From: Halomonas zincidurans B6 | Lineage (GTDB): Bacteria > Pseudomonadota > Gammaproteobacteria > Pseudomonadales > Halomonadaceae | Length of the DNA stretch: 64,000 nt | Assembly (NCBI RefSeq): GCF_000731955.1 | Contig: NZ_JNCK01000001.1 | Span: forward strand, 2,666,001-2,730,000 | Direction of reading: 5' to 3' | Shown here: one piece after another, positions 36,639-45,605 of the stretch | Numbering within the stretch: position 1 is the first letter of the stretch | How the letters are laid out: each line of letters begins with the position of its first letter | Notes under the pieces: generated by a model | What the model was told of the DNA's origin: nothing | Seen by the model: only the letters and a program-made list of their open reading frames with translations | The model's database searches: none | Translations under genes and position numbers: made by a program

Positions 36639-37586
36639 TCAGCGCGGGGCCAGCGCCGGCTCGGCCTCGTCGCCAACCGGGCGGCGCTTCCAGTAGCCCG
36701 CCAGCAGCGAGCCGGAAACGTTGTGCCAGACCGAGAACAGCGCCCCGGGAAGCGCCGCGGTGGCGGTGAAGAACTGGTTGGCCAGCGTCACCGCCAGGCC
36801 GGAGTTCTGCAGGCCGACCTCGAAGGCGATGGTGCGCGCGGTGCGCTTGTCGAAGCGCAGCGCCCGGGCCAGCGCATAGCCGCCGCCCAGGCCGATGGCG
36901 TTGTGCAGGACCACCGCCAGCGCGACGATCGGACCCAGCGTGGCCAGCCTGCCGGCGTTGAGGGCAACGACGATGGCAATGATCAGCACGATGGCCGCCA
37001 TCGCCAGCGTCGCCAGCGCCGGCTCGACGCGCTGGATGTGGCTACCGAGCAGATGATGGATCACCACCCCCAGCACGATCGGCGCGACCACCAGCTGGGC
37101 GATGCTCATCAGCATTCCGGCCACCGGCACGTCGACGCTCTGTCCGACCAGCAGCAGTGTCAGCAACGGCGTGGCGAACACCGAGATCAGCGTCGAGACC
37201 ATGGTCATCGAGACCGACAGCGCCACGTGGCCACCAGCCAGCCAGGTCATGACGTTGGACGAGGTGCCGCCGGCGGTGGCACCCACCAGCACCATGCCGG
37301 TGGTCAACTCCGGCGATAGCCCCAGCATCAGCGAGACCAGCAGCGCCGCCATCGGCATGATCAGGAACTGCAGCACCACGCCCACGGCGATCGGCTTGGG
37401 CGACTTGACCACCCGGGCGAAGTCGTCCCTGGAGAGCGTCAGCCCCATGGCGAACATGATGATGACCAGCAGCGTCTTGATGTAGCCGGCCAGGCCGCTG
37501 AACAGCTCGGGCAGCAAGGCGGCGACGACCGCGAGCAGCACGGCCCACACGGGGAACAGACGGTTGATGCGTTCGAAGATCGACAT
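36639..37586 (-). CDS. Bile acid:sodium symporter (BASS) family transporter
   Basis: A 315-aa membrane protein with about ten helices. Family motifs: FAMGLTLSRDDFARV, the crossing-helix region VLVGATAGGTSSNVMTWLAGGHVALSVSMT, and FEVGLQNSGLAVTLA near the C-terminal Na+ site. Members move bile acids, pyruvate, pantoate or similar organic anions with Na+. Start ATG 37586 (MSIFERINRLFPVW). No neighbouring gene indicates the substrate. A MITE-like element lies just upstream (37629-37796) and may carry or separate its promoter. Confidence 0.93.
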   Translation of the reverse strand: MSIFERINRLFPVWAVLLAVVAALLPELFSGLAGYIKTLLVIIMFAMGLTLSRDDFARVVKSPKPIAVGVVLQFLIMPMAALLVSLMLGLSPELTTGMVLVGATAGGTSSNVMTWLAGGHVALSVSMTMVSTLISVFATPLLTLLLVGQSVDVPVAGMLMSIAQLVVAPIVLGVVIHHLLGSHIQRVEPALATLAMAAIVLIIAIVVALNAGRLATLGPIVALAVVLHNAIGLGGGYALARALRFDKRTARTIAFEVGLQNSGLAVTLANQFFTATAALPGALFSVWHNVSGSLLAGYWKRRPVGDEAEPALAPR

Positions 37587-37628
37587 GACGTGTCCTAGGC
37601 GTTGAAAGGTCCGGATGGACGACGGCCG

Positions 37629-37796
37629 CTAGCAGCCTGTCGGACTTAACGCTGATCTGCTGCGAAACCCGGGCTTTCGGCCAATTTCATTCGCTCTGAT
37701 TCGTTAAATAGCGCGCTATTCGCCTCATCAGATCGATCAACTTGTCTCGAAATCCGCTTTTCTCGCTACGATCGGTCAAATCCGACAGACTGCTAG
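37629..37796. mobile_element. 168-bp MITE-like element with CTAG target duplication
   Basis: Imperfect terminal inverted repeats of about 18 bp (CAGCCTGTCGGACTTAAC left; CAGTCTGTCGGATTTGAC on the opposite strand at right) are each flanked by CTAG. The interior has no reading frame and includes the perfect palindrome AATAGCGCGCTATT. A 4-bp YTAR duplication fits IS5-type transposases, so it may be mobilised in trans. The rest of the gap up to 38045 (37797-38045) shows no gene. Confidence 0.7.
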
Positions 37797-38045
37797 GCGG
37801 GCTGACCCGCGCGGCTCTGGTTGGGCAACGCCACGGCGTTGCGGGCGCTGCTTAGCCGGCTATCATGCCGCAACGCCCAGGCGGCGGAAAGTCGACCTTG
37901 GCACGATCATCGATCACTCGGGGGGCGTCAGCCGCCCCTGATTCAGCCAGTGGTCGGCCTGGCGCGGCACGCCTGTCGAGGGTGACAGGGCGGGGCCGGG
38001 GCGGCGACAATGCCCGTCCCTGTTGCAGCTACTTCGAGTGCCCTG

Positions 38046-38192
38046 ATGAGTCCAGCGACGACGTTCGACGACCGTCTGCCGATCGTCTACCAGGACGATA
38101 CCCTGGTCGCGATGCACAATCCCTCAAGCCTGCTGGTCCACTGCGGTGGTGACGCTTGCGCTGCCCCCCATGCCTGCGAGGCGCTGTCATGA
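38046..38192 (+). pseudogene. Truncated RluA/TruC-family pseudouridine synthase
   Basis: The 48-codon frame reads RLPIVYQDDTLVAMHNPSSLLVH, which matches the start of the TruC/RluA catalytic domain (LPILYQDDHLVAIHKPSGLLVH), but ends soon after with an unrelated tail just as tcdA starts. The catalytic Asp motif and more than 200 residues are missing, so it is a deletion remnant. The deletion endpoint is close to codon 37 (near 38155). Confidence 0.75.
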
Positions 38193-39019
38193 GCGACGAT
38201 TACGCCTTTCGCTTCGGCGGCATTCGCCGCCTCTATGGCGCCCGGGCGGCGTCGCGTTTCCAGCGCGCCCACGTGGTGGTGGTGGGCCTCGGCGGCGTGG
38301 GCAGCTGGGCGGCGGAGGCGCTGGCCCGCTCAGGGGTAGGCCGGCTGACGCTGATCGATCTCGACGACGTCTGCGTGTCCAACGTCAACCGTCAGCTGCA
38401 CGCCCTGGACGGCAGCATCGGCCGGCCCAAGGTCGAGGTGCTCGCCGAGCGCTTTCGGGCGATCAACCCGGCGCTCGAGGTGATCGCCGACAACGCCTTC
38501 GTCACCCCCGGCAATCTCGAAGCGCGCATTCCCGAGGACGCCGATCACGTCATCGATGCCATCGACAGCGTCCTCGCCAAGGCGGCGCTGATCGCCTGGT
38601 GCAAGCGCCGCAAGCTGGGCCTGACGGTGACCGGCGCCGCCGGCGGCCAGACCGACCCGGCGCGGATTCGCACCGCCGACCTGAGTCGCACCGAACATGA
38701 TCCGCTGCTCGCCAAGGTGCGTGCCCGGCTGCGCCGGGATTTCGGCTTCTCGCGCAATCCCAAGCGCCGCTTCGGCGTCGAATGCGTCTATTCTGACGAA
38801 CAGCTGATCTATCCGGATGGCGACGGCGAGGTCTGCCTGCAGAAACCCGGGCTCGGCGAGGCGACCCGGCTCGACTGCGCCAGCGGCTTCGGCGCGGCGA
38901 GCTTCGTCACCGGCAGCTTCGGCTTCGTCGCCGCCTCGCGGACCCTGGCCCGCCTGGCCGAGCGCGCCCGCCGTGAAGCCGCTACCGCCACTCGCGAGGA
39001 GTCCTTTGATGCATCATGA
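38189..39019 (+). CDS. tcdA: tRNA threonylcarbamoyladenosine dehydratase
   Basis: A 276-aa E1-like enzyme (CsdL/YgdL) that cyclises t6A37 of tRNA to ct6A using ATP. The start is ATG 38189 (MSDDYAFRFGGIRRLYG) with GAGG eight bases upstream. Motifs: VVVGLGGVGSWAAEALARSGVG (nucleotide loop), LIDLDDVCVSNVNRQLHAL, and DAIDSVLAKAALIAWC. The C-terminal hydrophobic helix of some homologues is only partial here (GAASFVTGSFGFVAASRTLARL). It overlaps the truncated pseudouridine synthase frame by four bases and the DUF1653 gene by 11. It acts downstream of tsaC in the same modification pathway. Confidence 0.95.
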   Translation: MSDDYAFRFGGIRRLYGARAASRFQRAHVVVVGLGGVGSWAAEALARSGVGRLTLIDLDDVCVSNVNRQLHALDGSIGRPKVEVLAERFRAINPALEVIADNAFVTPGNLEARIPEDADHVIDAIDSVLAKAALIAWCKRRKLGLTVTGAAGGQTDPARIRTADLSRTEHDPLLAKVRARLRRDFGFSRNPKRRFGVECVYSDEQLIYPDGDGEVCLQKPGLGEATRLDCASGFGAASFVTGSFGFVAASRTLARLAERARREAATATREESFDAS

Positions 39020-39242
39020 AGCATCCCGCCCGGTACCGGGCATCTATCGCCACTACAAGGGCCAGAGCTACGAGGTGCTGGGTCTGGCCCATCACAGCGA
39101 GAGCACGGAACCGATGGTGGTGTACCGCGCGCTGTACGGCAGCTATGGACTCTGGGTGCGGCCACTGGCGATGTTCGTCGAGACCGTCGAGGTCGCCGGC
39201 GAGCCGGTCGCGCGCTTCGCCCTCGTCGCGGCCTTCCCGTGA
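39009..39242 (+). CDS. DUF1653 domain protein
   Basis: A 77-aa protein. ATG 39009 is preceded by GAGGAG and lies within the last codons of tcdA. It matches the compact DUF1653 beta-barrel: PGIYRHYKGQSYEVLGLAHHSEST, then MVVYRALYGSYGLWVRPLAMFVETVE. No enzymatic residues are apparent and the role is unknown; the fold is small and all-beta. Overlap with tcdA suggests coupled translation, but no functional link is established. It is followed by a 118-bp region before purE. Confidence 0.9.
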   Translation: MHHEASRPVPGIYRHYKGQSYEVLGLAHHSESTEPMVVYRALYGSYGLWVRPLAMFVETVEVAGEPVARFALVAAFP

Positions 39243-39360
39243 TGTAGCATGCCCTGGCGTGCCGGCGATGGTATACTGCGTCGCTTGTTTTAACGGTCGC
39301 CGGGCCCGCCTCGCAGACGCGCCGGGCGAACCGCGCGACAGCAATCTAAGCGGAGGCAGC

Positions 39361-39867
39361 ATGAGCGCACTGGTAGGCGTCATCATGGGATCGAAATCGG
39401 ACTGGTCGACGCTGAGTCACACCGCCGAGACCCTCGAGCGACTGGGCATCGAACACGAGATCCAGGTGATTTCCGCGCACCGCACGCCGGATCTGCTGTT
39501 CGACTACGCCGCTGGCGCCGCCGAGCGCGGCCTCGAAGTGATCATCGCCGGGGCCGGCGGCGCCGCTCATCTGCCGGGCATGGCCGCCGCCAAGACGGTA
39601 CTGCCGGTACTCGGCGTGCCGGTCCAGTCGAGCATGCTCAGCGGCGTCGACTCGCTGCTGTCGATCGTCCAGATGCCCGCCGGCATTCCCACCGGCACGC
39701 TGGCGATCGGCCGCGCCGGGGCGATCAACGCCGCGCTGCTGGCGGCGGCGATGCTCGGCAACAAGTATCCCGAGATCCGCGCCGCCCTCGAAGACTACCG
39801 GGCCGAACAGACCCGCGCCGTGCTCGACGCGCCGGACCCGCGGCCGTCCTTGTCAGGGGAGAATTGA
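39361..39867 (+). CDS. purE: N5-CAIR mutase, PurE class I
   Basis: A 168-aa purine synthesis enzyme converting N5-CAIR to CAIR. Start ATG 39361 with GGAGG five bases upstream; the upstream open frame is antisense or shadow of DUF1653. Motifs are the N-terminal VGVIMGSKSDWSTL phosphate loop, SAHRTPDLLFDYA with the catalytic His, and GAGGAAHLPGMAAAKTVLPVLGVP. PurE class I octamers work with PurK, which begins 3 bp downstream. I see no PurR-like operator in the leader; a TATACT near 39270 could be a -10 element. Confidence 0.97.
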   Translation: MSALVGVIMGSKSDWSTLSHTAETLERLGIEHEIQVISAHRTPDLLFDYAAGAAERGLEVIIAGAGGAAHLPGMAAAKTVLPVLGVPVQSSMLSGVDSLLSIVQMPAGIPTGTLAIGRAGAINAALLAAAMLGNKYPEIRAALEDYRAEQTRAVLDAPDPRPSLSGEN

Positions 39868-39870
39868 TCG

Positions 39871-40962
39871 ATGCGTATCGGAATCGTCGGTGGCGGCCAA
39901 TTGGGCCGCATGCTCGCCGAAGCCGGCGCCGGCTTCGACGCTCGCTTCACCTTCCTCGACCCGGGCGACGCGCCCTGTGCGGCACTGCACGGTCGCCACT
40001 TGCACGCCGCCTGGGACGACGCCGAGGCGCTCACCGCGCTGGTCGACTCAAGCGATGCGCTGACCTTCGAATTCGAGAACGTCGACCCGGCGGTGGTCGC
40101 CCGCCTCGCCGAGCAGCGCCCCGCCTACCCGCCCGCCCAGGCGCTGGCCATCGCACGTGACCGCTGGGCCGAAAAGACCCTGTTTGGCGAGCTTGAGATC
40201 CCGGTGGCGCCGGTGGCGCGCATCGACAGCCAGGCCGAGCTGGACGACGCGATCGCCGAGATCGGCCTGCCCGCGGTACTCAAGACCCGCACCCTGGGTT
40301 ACGACGGCAAGGGCCAGAAGGTGCTGCGCGAGCGCGCCGACGTCAGCGGTGCCTTCGCCGAACTGGGCGAGGTGCCGCTGGTCCTGGAAGGCTTCGTCGA
40401 CTTCGATCACGAGGTCTCGCTGATCGCGGTGCGCGACCCTGTCGGCGAGACGCGAGTCTGGTCGCTGGTCAGAAACGAGCATCGCCAGGGCATGCTGCAC
40501 TGCTCTATTGCGCTGGCCGATCATCCGCTGCAGCGCGTGGCCGCGGACTATGCCGGGCGGGTGCTCAAGCGGCTCGATTACGTTGGCGTGATGGCCTTCG
40601 AATTCTTCGTTGCCGGCGACGACCTGCTGGCCAACGAGATCGCCCCGCGGGTTCACAACTCCGGGCACTGGACCATCGAGGGCGCCACCACCAGCCAGTT
40701 CGAGAATCACCTGAGGGCGATCGCCGGGCTGCCGCTGGGCGCCACCGAGCGGCTGACGCCGTGCGCCATGCTCAACGTGATCGGCGCCCTGCCGGAACGC
40801 GAAGCGGTACTCGCGGTACCGGGAACGCGCTGGCACGACTACGGCAAGGCGCCGCGCCCGGGCCGCAAGCTCGGCCACATCACCATACTCGCCCCCGACG
40901 AGGCCAAGCTCGACGAGCGTATCGAAGCCGTCGAGGCGCTGCTGGTCAACGACCTGGGCTGA
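39871..40962 (+). CDS. purK: N5-carboxyaminoimidazole ribonucleotide synthetase
   Basis: A 363-aa ATP-grasp enzyme making N5-CAIR from AIR, bicarbonate and ATP. The N-terminal pre-ATP-grasp fold begins MRIGIVGGGQLGRMLAEAG, followed by TFEFENVDP, the ATP-grasp strands VLKTRTLGYDGKGQKVL and EGFVDFDHEVSLIAVR, and the metal-binding ANEIAPRVHNSGHWTIEGATTSQFENHLRAI. It is directly coupled to purE, three bases apart. A strong hairpin follows 34 bp after the stop. Confidence 0.97.
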   Translation: MRIGIVGGGQLGRMLAEAGAGFDARFTFLDPGDAPCAALHGRHLHAAWDDAEALTALVDSSDALTFEFENVDPAVVARLAEQRPAYPPAQALAIARDRWAEKTLFGELEIPVAPVARIDSQAELDDAIAEIGLPAVLKTRTLGYDGKGQKVLRERADVSGAFAELGEVPLVLEGFVDFDHEVSLIAVRDPVGETRVWSLVRNEHRQGMLHCSIALADHPLQRVAADYAGRVLKRLDYVGVMAFEFFVAGDDLLANEIAPRVHNSGHWTIEGATTSQFENHLRAIAGLPLGATERLTPCAMLNVIGALPEREAVLAVPGTRWHDYGKAPRPGRKLGHITILAPDEAKLDERIEAVEALLVNDLG

Positions 40963-40996
40963 CCCGGCGCAGACGAGCGCCGCCCCCAGAGCCGTC

Positions 40997-41027
40997 CCTC
41001 GGAGGCTGTGTGAAAAAGCCTCCGAGG
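40997..41027. terminator. Hairpin between convergent purK and BCCT genes
   Basis: A perfect 11-bp stem (CCTCGGAGGCT / AGCCTCCGAGG) with a 9-nt loop. There is no downstream T-tract on either strand beyond the loop A-run, so termination efficiency is uncertain, but its position between convergent stops fits a bidirectional terminator. Confidence 0.6.
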
Positions 41028-41061
41028 CCGGGCGTTGGTGCACCTGGACCAATCACGACAA

Positions 41062-42696
41062 TCAGCTGCCTTCGCGGGTATTGATGCGCCGATTGACCAC
41101 ACCGGGGGCGCGGCGGTAGCGATCGGCTTCGGCGAGTTCGTCGGCCTCGAAGACGTCGGCGCCGACCGGGGTATCGCCATGACGGCGATAGAGCGCGGTG
41201 AGCATCGCCTTGCGGTCGGAGCGCAACTCCTTGATCAGCACGAATATCATGCCATAGATAATGAAGGTGAATGGCAGCGCCGAGAGCACCGAGGCCGACT
41301 GCAGCCCCTTCAACCCGCCGGCGATCAGCAACGTCAGACAGATGGCGGCGATCAATAGTCCCCAGGCGATGCGCTTGTAGAGCGGCGGGTTGATCGAACC
41401 GCCATCGGTCATCTGGGCGACAATGTAGGTCGCCGAGTCGGCGGAGGTCACCAGGAAGATGAAGATCAGCAGCAGGGCGACCAGCGACAGCGCCTCGGTG
41501 AACGGCATCAGCTCGAACATCTTGAACAGCGCCGAAGTGATGTTCTGGTCGGTGGCGGCGGCCAGGCCGACGTCGCCGGTCAACTCCATGTTGAGCGCCG
41601 CACCGCCGAACACCCCGATCCACAGGGTGGCCAGCAACGGCGGCATGATCAGCACGCCGAACACGTATTCCTTGATGGTGCGGCCCCGCGAGATACGGGC
41701 GACGAAGGTGCCCACGAACGGTGACCAGGCGATGACCCAGGCCCAGTAGAAGATGGTCCACTCATTGGCCCAGGTGCTGTTGTCATATGGCGAGGTGCGC
41801 AGGCTCATGACGATGAAGTTCTGCAGATAATCGCCGATCCCCAGGGTGATCGTCTTGAGGATCGCCAATGTCGGCCCGGCGATCAATACGTACAACATCA
41901 GCGCAAAGCACAGCACCAGGTTGATGTTTGATAGACGCTTGATGCCCTTGTCCAGACCGCCCCAGGCCGACGCCATGTAGCAGACGAACATCGCGCCCAT
42001 GATCGCGAACTTCCAGAAGGCGTTTTCCTCGACGCCGAACACCGCCTTGAGACCGCCATTGATCTGCAATACGGCCAGCCCGATCGAGGTCGCCACGCCC
42101 ATGATGGTCGCCACCACGGCGAAGATATCCAGTGCCGGCGTCCACTTGCGCAATTTCGGGCGCTTGGCGGTAACCGATGACAGCACCGACGAGACCAGGC
42201 CGGCCTGGCCCTTGCGGAACTGGAAGTAGGCAATGATCAGGCCGACGATCGAGAACGCCGCCCACTGATGGATGCCCCAGTTGAAGAAGCTGTACTGGAT
42301 GGCATAACGCGCCGACGCGACCGACTCGGGTTCGACATCGCCGAACGGCGGACGTAGATAATGGGTCATCGGCTCGGCCATGCCATAGAACACCAGGCCG
42401 ACACCGAAGCCGGCCGCCAGCAACATGGCGACCCACGAAAAGAAGCTGTAGCTCGGCGTGCTGTCCTGGGGCCCGAGGCGAATCTTGCCGTACTTGCTCA
42501 ACGCCAGGCAGACCAGGAACAGCACGAAGCCGAACACCGAAAACAGATAGAACCAACCGAAGTAACGTCCGATCGTCTTCAGGGCCGCGTCGGCCACCGC
42601 GCCGAACTGGCTGGGGAAGGCGGCGCCCACCGCCACCAGGGCGATGATGATCGAGGCGGAAATGGTGAAGACGCGTTGCCGTCCAGAGTTGGCCAT
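41062..42696 (-). CDS. BCCT family betaine/choline/carnitine transporter
   Basis: A 544-aa transporter with 12 helices. The family signature in the eighth helix is present (WTIFYWAWVIAWSPFVGTFVARIS), as is the substrate-site segment GMAEPMTHYLRPPFG. Helix 3 region GFGVGLVFYGMAEP contains the Gly-rich stretch shared by Na+-coupled members. The C-terminal tail (about 50 residues, charged) may sense osmolarity as in BetP/OpuD relatives. It imports trimethylammonium osmoprotectants or related compounds such as betaine, which suits a halophile. It is monocistronic, facing purK. Substrate is inferred from family only. Confidence 0.94.
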   Translation of the reverse strand: MANSGRQRVFTISASIIIALVAVGAAFPSQFGAVADAALKTIGRYFGWFYLFSVFGFVLFLVCLALSKYGKIRLGPQDSTPSYSFFSWVAMLLAAGFGVGLVFYGMAEPMTHYLRPPFGDVEPESVASARYAIQYSFFNWGIHQWAAFSIVGLIIAYFQFRKGQAGLVSSVLSSVTAKRPKLRKWTPALDIFAVVATIMGVATSIGLAVLQINGGLKAVFGVEENAFWKFAIMGAMFVCYMASAWGGLDKGIKRLSNINLVLCFALMLYVLIAGPTLAILKTITLGIGDYLQNFIVMSLRTSPYDNSTWANEWTIFYWAWVIAWSPFVGTFVARISRGRTIKEYVFGVLIMPPLLATLWIGVFGGAALNMELTGDVGLAAATDQNITSALFKMFELMPFTEALSLVALLLIFIFLVTSADSATYIVAQMTDGGSINPPLYKRIAWGLLIAAICLTLLIAGGLKGLQSASVLSALPFTFIIYGMIFVLIKELRSDRKAMLTALYRRHGDTPVGADVFEADELAEADRYRRAPGVVNRRINTREGS

Positions 42697-42816
42697 TGAG
42701 GATTTCCTTTTCCTTGGAGTCGCGTTAGCGCCAGCTTGCCATTACTCTTCCCGCTATAGCAATCAACCGGCGCGTTCGTTCACAGGCCGAGATGCGCCAC
42801 GCCAGCGGGCTCCGCC

Positions 42817-43416
42817 ATGTCCTTACCCTCGTTCACTTCACTGGCTTCCGCCACCGCCTGGCTCGAACGCCTGTCGACGTCGCGCCACGCCATGGCGCTG
42901 CTGTTCCTTGCCTCGATTCTCGAAACCCTGATCGTGCCGATTCCCATCGAACTGATCCTGATCCCGTGGATGATCAGCCAGCCCAGCGCCAAGTGGCGCC
43001 TGGCTGCGGTAGCGCTGGCCGGCAACCTGACTGCCGCGTTGATCGGCTACGGGCTGGGCGGCCTGGCCATGGCGCAATGGGGGGATACGCTGATCTCGCT
43101 GTTCGGCGGGCAGCAGGCCTACAGCAACTTCGAGAGCCGCTTCGACGCCAACGGCTTTCAGGCGATCCTCGCCGTGGGCATTGTGCCGATACCCTTCCAG
43201 ATCGCCATGCTGGTGGCCGGCGCCAGCCACTACCCTTTGCCGCTGTTCCTGCTGGCCGCGCTGATCGCCCGCGGCATCCGCTACTTCGGCCTGGCGTTGT
43301 TGGTGGCCTTGGTCGGCAATAGCGCCACACGACTCTGGCGGCGACACTCCAAGCCGGTTGGCGCGGTGGCACTGCTGGCATTCGCCGTCTGGGCGTATTT
43401 CCTGTTCGTTTCATGA
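42817..43416 (+). CDS. YqaA/DedA-related (VTT domain) membrane protein
   Basis: A 199-aa membrane protein with the SNARE-associated/VTT core: helix FLASILETLIVPIPIELILIPWM with the E-TxVPIPIE segment, GNLTAALIGYGLGGLA, and RFDANGFQAILAVGIVPIPFQIAMLVAGASHYPL. Such proteins are candidate phospholipid or undecaprenyl-phosphate transporters/scramblases. The start is ATG 42817 with a poor Shine-Dalgarno. It is divergent from the BCCT gene. Expected localisation is the inner membrane. Confidence 0.85.
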   Translation: MSLPSFTSLASATAWLERLSTSRHAMALLFLASILETLIVPIPIELILIPWMISQPSAKWRLAAVALAGNLTAALIGYGLGGLAMAQWGDTLISLFGGQQAYSNFESRFDANGFQAILAVGIVPIPFQIAMLVAGASHYPLPLFLLAALIARGIRYFGLALLVALVGNSATRLWRRHSKPVGAVALLAFAVWAYFLFVS

Positions 43417-43534
43417 GCGCAGCCGACCGAGTTTCGCCACGCTGGGCGTATGCCGCTTGAGTTCGTGGCAGCGCGCCCCCACAAGAGGATTATTAAGACG
43501 CTAACGAGAGCGTCGCATCCACTTTGAGGACACC

Positions 43535-44530
43535 ATGCCCCGACTTGCCAACACCCCGCTTTCCGTGCTCGACCTGGCGCCGATCCGCCAGGGCGGCAGC
43601 ATCGCCGAGACCTTCGCCGACAGCACCGCGCTGGCCCGCCAGGTCGACGAACTCGGCTTCAACCGCTACTGGCTGGCCGAGCATCACAACATCGACGGCA
43701 TCGCCAGTGCGGCAACCTCGGTGCTGATCGGCCACATCGCCGGCGCCACCCGGCGCATCCGCGTGGGCAGCGGCGGAATCATGCTGCCCAACCATCCGCC
43801 ACTGGTGATCGCCGAGCAGTTCGGCACCCTGGAAACGCTCTACCCCGGGCGCATCGACCTGGGCCTGGGGCGCGCGCCGGGCTCCGACGGCGCGACCATG
43901 GCGGCGATGCGCCGCAACCCGCGCGCCGGGGTCAGCGACTTTCCCGAGCGGCTCGACGAGCTGCGCCGCTACCTGGGCGATGCCCTGCCCGACCAGCGCG
44001 TGCGCGCGGTGCCCGGCCAGGGCACCCACGTGCCGATCTGGCTGCTCGGCTCGAGCGGCTACAGCGCCCAGCTCGCCGCGCGGCTCGGCCTGCCGTTCGC
44101 CTTCGCCGCGCAGTTCGCGCCGGGCTACCTGTTCGAGGCGCTGCGCCTGTATCGCGAGCAGTTCCGGCCGTCCGCGGTGCTCGATGCGCCCTATGCGATG
44201 GTCGGCATGCCGCTGATCGCCGCCGACAACGACGCCCACGCCGATTATCTTGCCACCACCGCGCAGCAGAAGTTCCTCAACCTGATTCGCGGGCGCAGCA
44301 CCCGCGCCCAGCCGCCGGTGGAAAGCCTCGACTGGACGCCCCACGAGCAGGCCGCGGTCGCCCAGCATCTGGGCGCGGCGGTGGTCGGCGGGCCGGAGAG
44401 TGTGCGCGCGGGGCTCGAGCGCTTCATCGAGCAGACCGGCGCCGACGAGCTGATGCTGGTCACCGACGTCTTTGATGCCGCCGATCGCCGGCGCTCGTTC
44501 GAGCTCGTCGCCGATATCTGGCACGACTGA
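43535..44530 (+). CDS. LLM-class flavin-dependent oxidoreductase
   Basis: A 331-aa TIM-barrel flavoenzyme of the luciferase-like monooxygenase family, most like the YhbW subgroup. Conserved features are LSVLDLAPIRQGGS, LGFNRYWLAEHHN, RIRVGSGGIMLPNH-PLVIAEQFGTLETL-PGRIDLGLGRAPG and WLLGSSGYSAQLAARLGLPFAFA. FMN or F420 dependence cannot be told by eye; gammaproteobacterial members normally use FMN. Substrate unknown. It is transcribed alone and converges on transaldolase across a terminator hairpin. Confidence 0.92.
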   Translation: MPRLANTPLSVLDLAPIRQGGSIAETFADSTALARQVDELGFNRYWLAEHHNIDGIASAATSVLIGHIAGATRRIRVGSGGIMLPNHPPLVIAEQFGTLETLYPGRIDLGLGRAPGSDGATMAAMRRNPRAGVSDFPERLDELRRYLGDALPDQRVRAVPGQGTHVPIWLLGSSGYSAQLAARLGLPFAFAAQFAPGYLFEALRLYREQFRPSAVLDAPYAMVGMPLIAADNDAHADYLATTAQQKFLNLIRGRSTRAQPPVESLDWTPHEQAAVAQHLGAAVVGGPESVRAGLERFIEQTGADELMLVTDVFDAADRRRSFELVADIWHD

Positions 44531-44551
44531 GTCGCGCCGCCTGCACGCATG

Positions 44552-44577
44552 ACCGGCTGATGGCAAAAAGCCGGTTT
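44552..44577. terminator. Terminator between convergent LLM and transaldolase genes
   Basis: Stem ACCGGCT / AGCCGGT followed by TT on the plus strand, with an A-run in the loop; it lies 21 bp past the LLM stop and 35 bp past the transaldolase stop. Confidence 0.55.
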
Positions 44578-44611
44578 GCGCCGGATTTCTCATGGCCGGA
44601 AGCGACCGGGT

Positions 44612-45565
44612 TCAGCCGCGCAGACGCTCGGCGAGCAGCTTCTCGAGCTTGCCCTGATCGTCGGCGAAGCGCCGGATGCCCTCGGCCAGCTTGTCGTTGG
44701 CCATGGCGTCCTGGTTGTGGCCCCAGCGGAATTCCGGCTCGGTCAGCGCCGGCAACCGTTCGGTGGCATCGCCGACATCGGTGATCTTGCGCTCGACCTC
44801 GCCCTCGCTGGCGGCCAGCTCCTCGAGCAGCGCCGGCGAGATGGTCAGACGGTTGCAGCCGGCCAACGCCAGGATCTGCCCGGTGGTGCGAAAGCTCGCG
44901 CCCATCACCACGGTGTCGTAGCCGAAGTCGCTGGCATAGCGGCAGACGCCCTGCACGAACTGCACGCCGGGGTCCTGCTCCGGAGCATAATCCTGACCGG
45001 TTTCCTTCTTGAACCAGTCGGTGACCCGGCCGACGAACGGCGAGACCAGGTGCACGCCGGCATCGAAGCAGGCGCGCGCCTGGGCGTCACTGAACAGCAG
45101 CGTCAGGTTGCACTGGATGCCCTCGCGCTCGAGGGTCTCGGCGGCGCGGATGCCTTCCCAGGTCGACGCCAGCTTGATCAGGATGCGCTCGCGGCCCACG
45201 CCGTGGCGTTCGTAGAGCTCGATCAGCTGGTGGGCCTTCTCGATGCTCGCCTGGCGATCGAACGACAGCCGCGCCGGGACCTCGGTGGACACGCGCCCCG
45301 GCACCAGCTCGGCGATCTCGCGGCCGATCGCTACCGACAACCGATCCACCGCCTGCTCGACCTGCGCGGCGGGATCGCCGACCTCGCGCTTGACGGCGTC
45401 GAGGGTCTCGTCGATCAGCGCCTGATGACCGGGCAGATCGAACGCCTTGAGGATCAGCGACGGGTTGGTGGTGGCGTCGTGGGGCTGATAACGACGAATG
45501 GCTTCCAGGTCGCCGGTGTCGGCGACGACCAGAGAGAGCTTCTTGAGAGCGTCGAGTTGACTCAT
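44612..45565 (-). CDS. tal: Transaldolase
   Basis: A 317-aa TalB-type enzyme of the pentose phosphate pathway, transferring dihydroxyacetone from sedoheptulose-7-P to glyceraldehyde-3-P. Start ATG 45565 (MSQLDALKKLSLVVADTGD) with AAGGAT upstream. Family signatures DATTNPSLIL (residues 30-39) and the Schiff-base Lys131 in ILIKLASTWEGIRAAE are intact, as are CNLTLLFSDAQARACFDAG and SPFVGRVTDW. It is the last gene of the polyol operon, 40 bp after xylB, and would process the xylulose-5-P generated upstream. Confidence 0.97.
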   Translation of the reverse strand: MSQLDALKKLSLVVADTGDLEAIRRYQPHDATTNPSLILKAFDLPGHQALIDETLDAVKREVGDPAAQVEQAVDRLSVAIGREIAELVPGRVSTEVPARLSFDRQASIEKAHQLIELYERHGVGRERILIKLASTWEGIRAAETLEREGIQCNLTLLFSDAQARACFDAGVHLVSPFVGRVTDWFKKETGQDYAPEQDPGVQFVQGVCRYASDFGYDTVVMGASFRTTGQILALAGCNRLTISPALLEELAASEGEVERKITDVGDATERLPALTEPEFRWGHNQDAMANDKLAEGIRRFADDQGKLEKLLAERLRG

Positions 45566-45605
45566 GGGATCATCCTTCTGTCGATCAATGGGCTCGGCGC
45601 CGGCC

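Noticed and set aside
37797..38045. A gene in the gap before the truncated pseudouridine synthase
   Set aside because: Short frames here have no ribosome-binding site and no recognisable family sequence.
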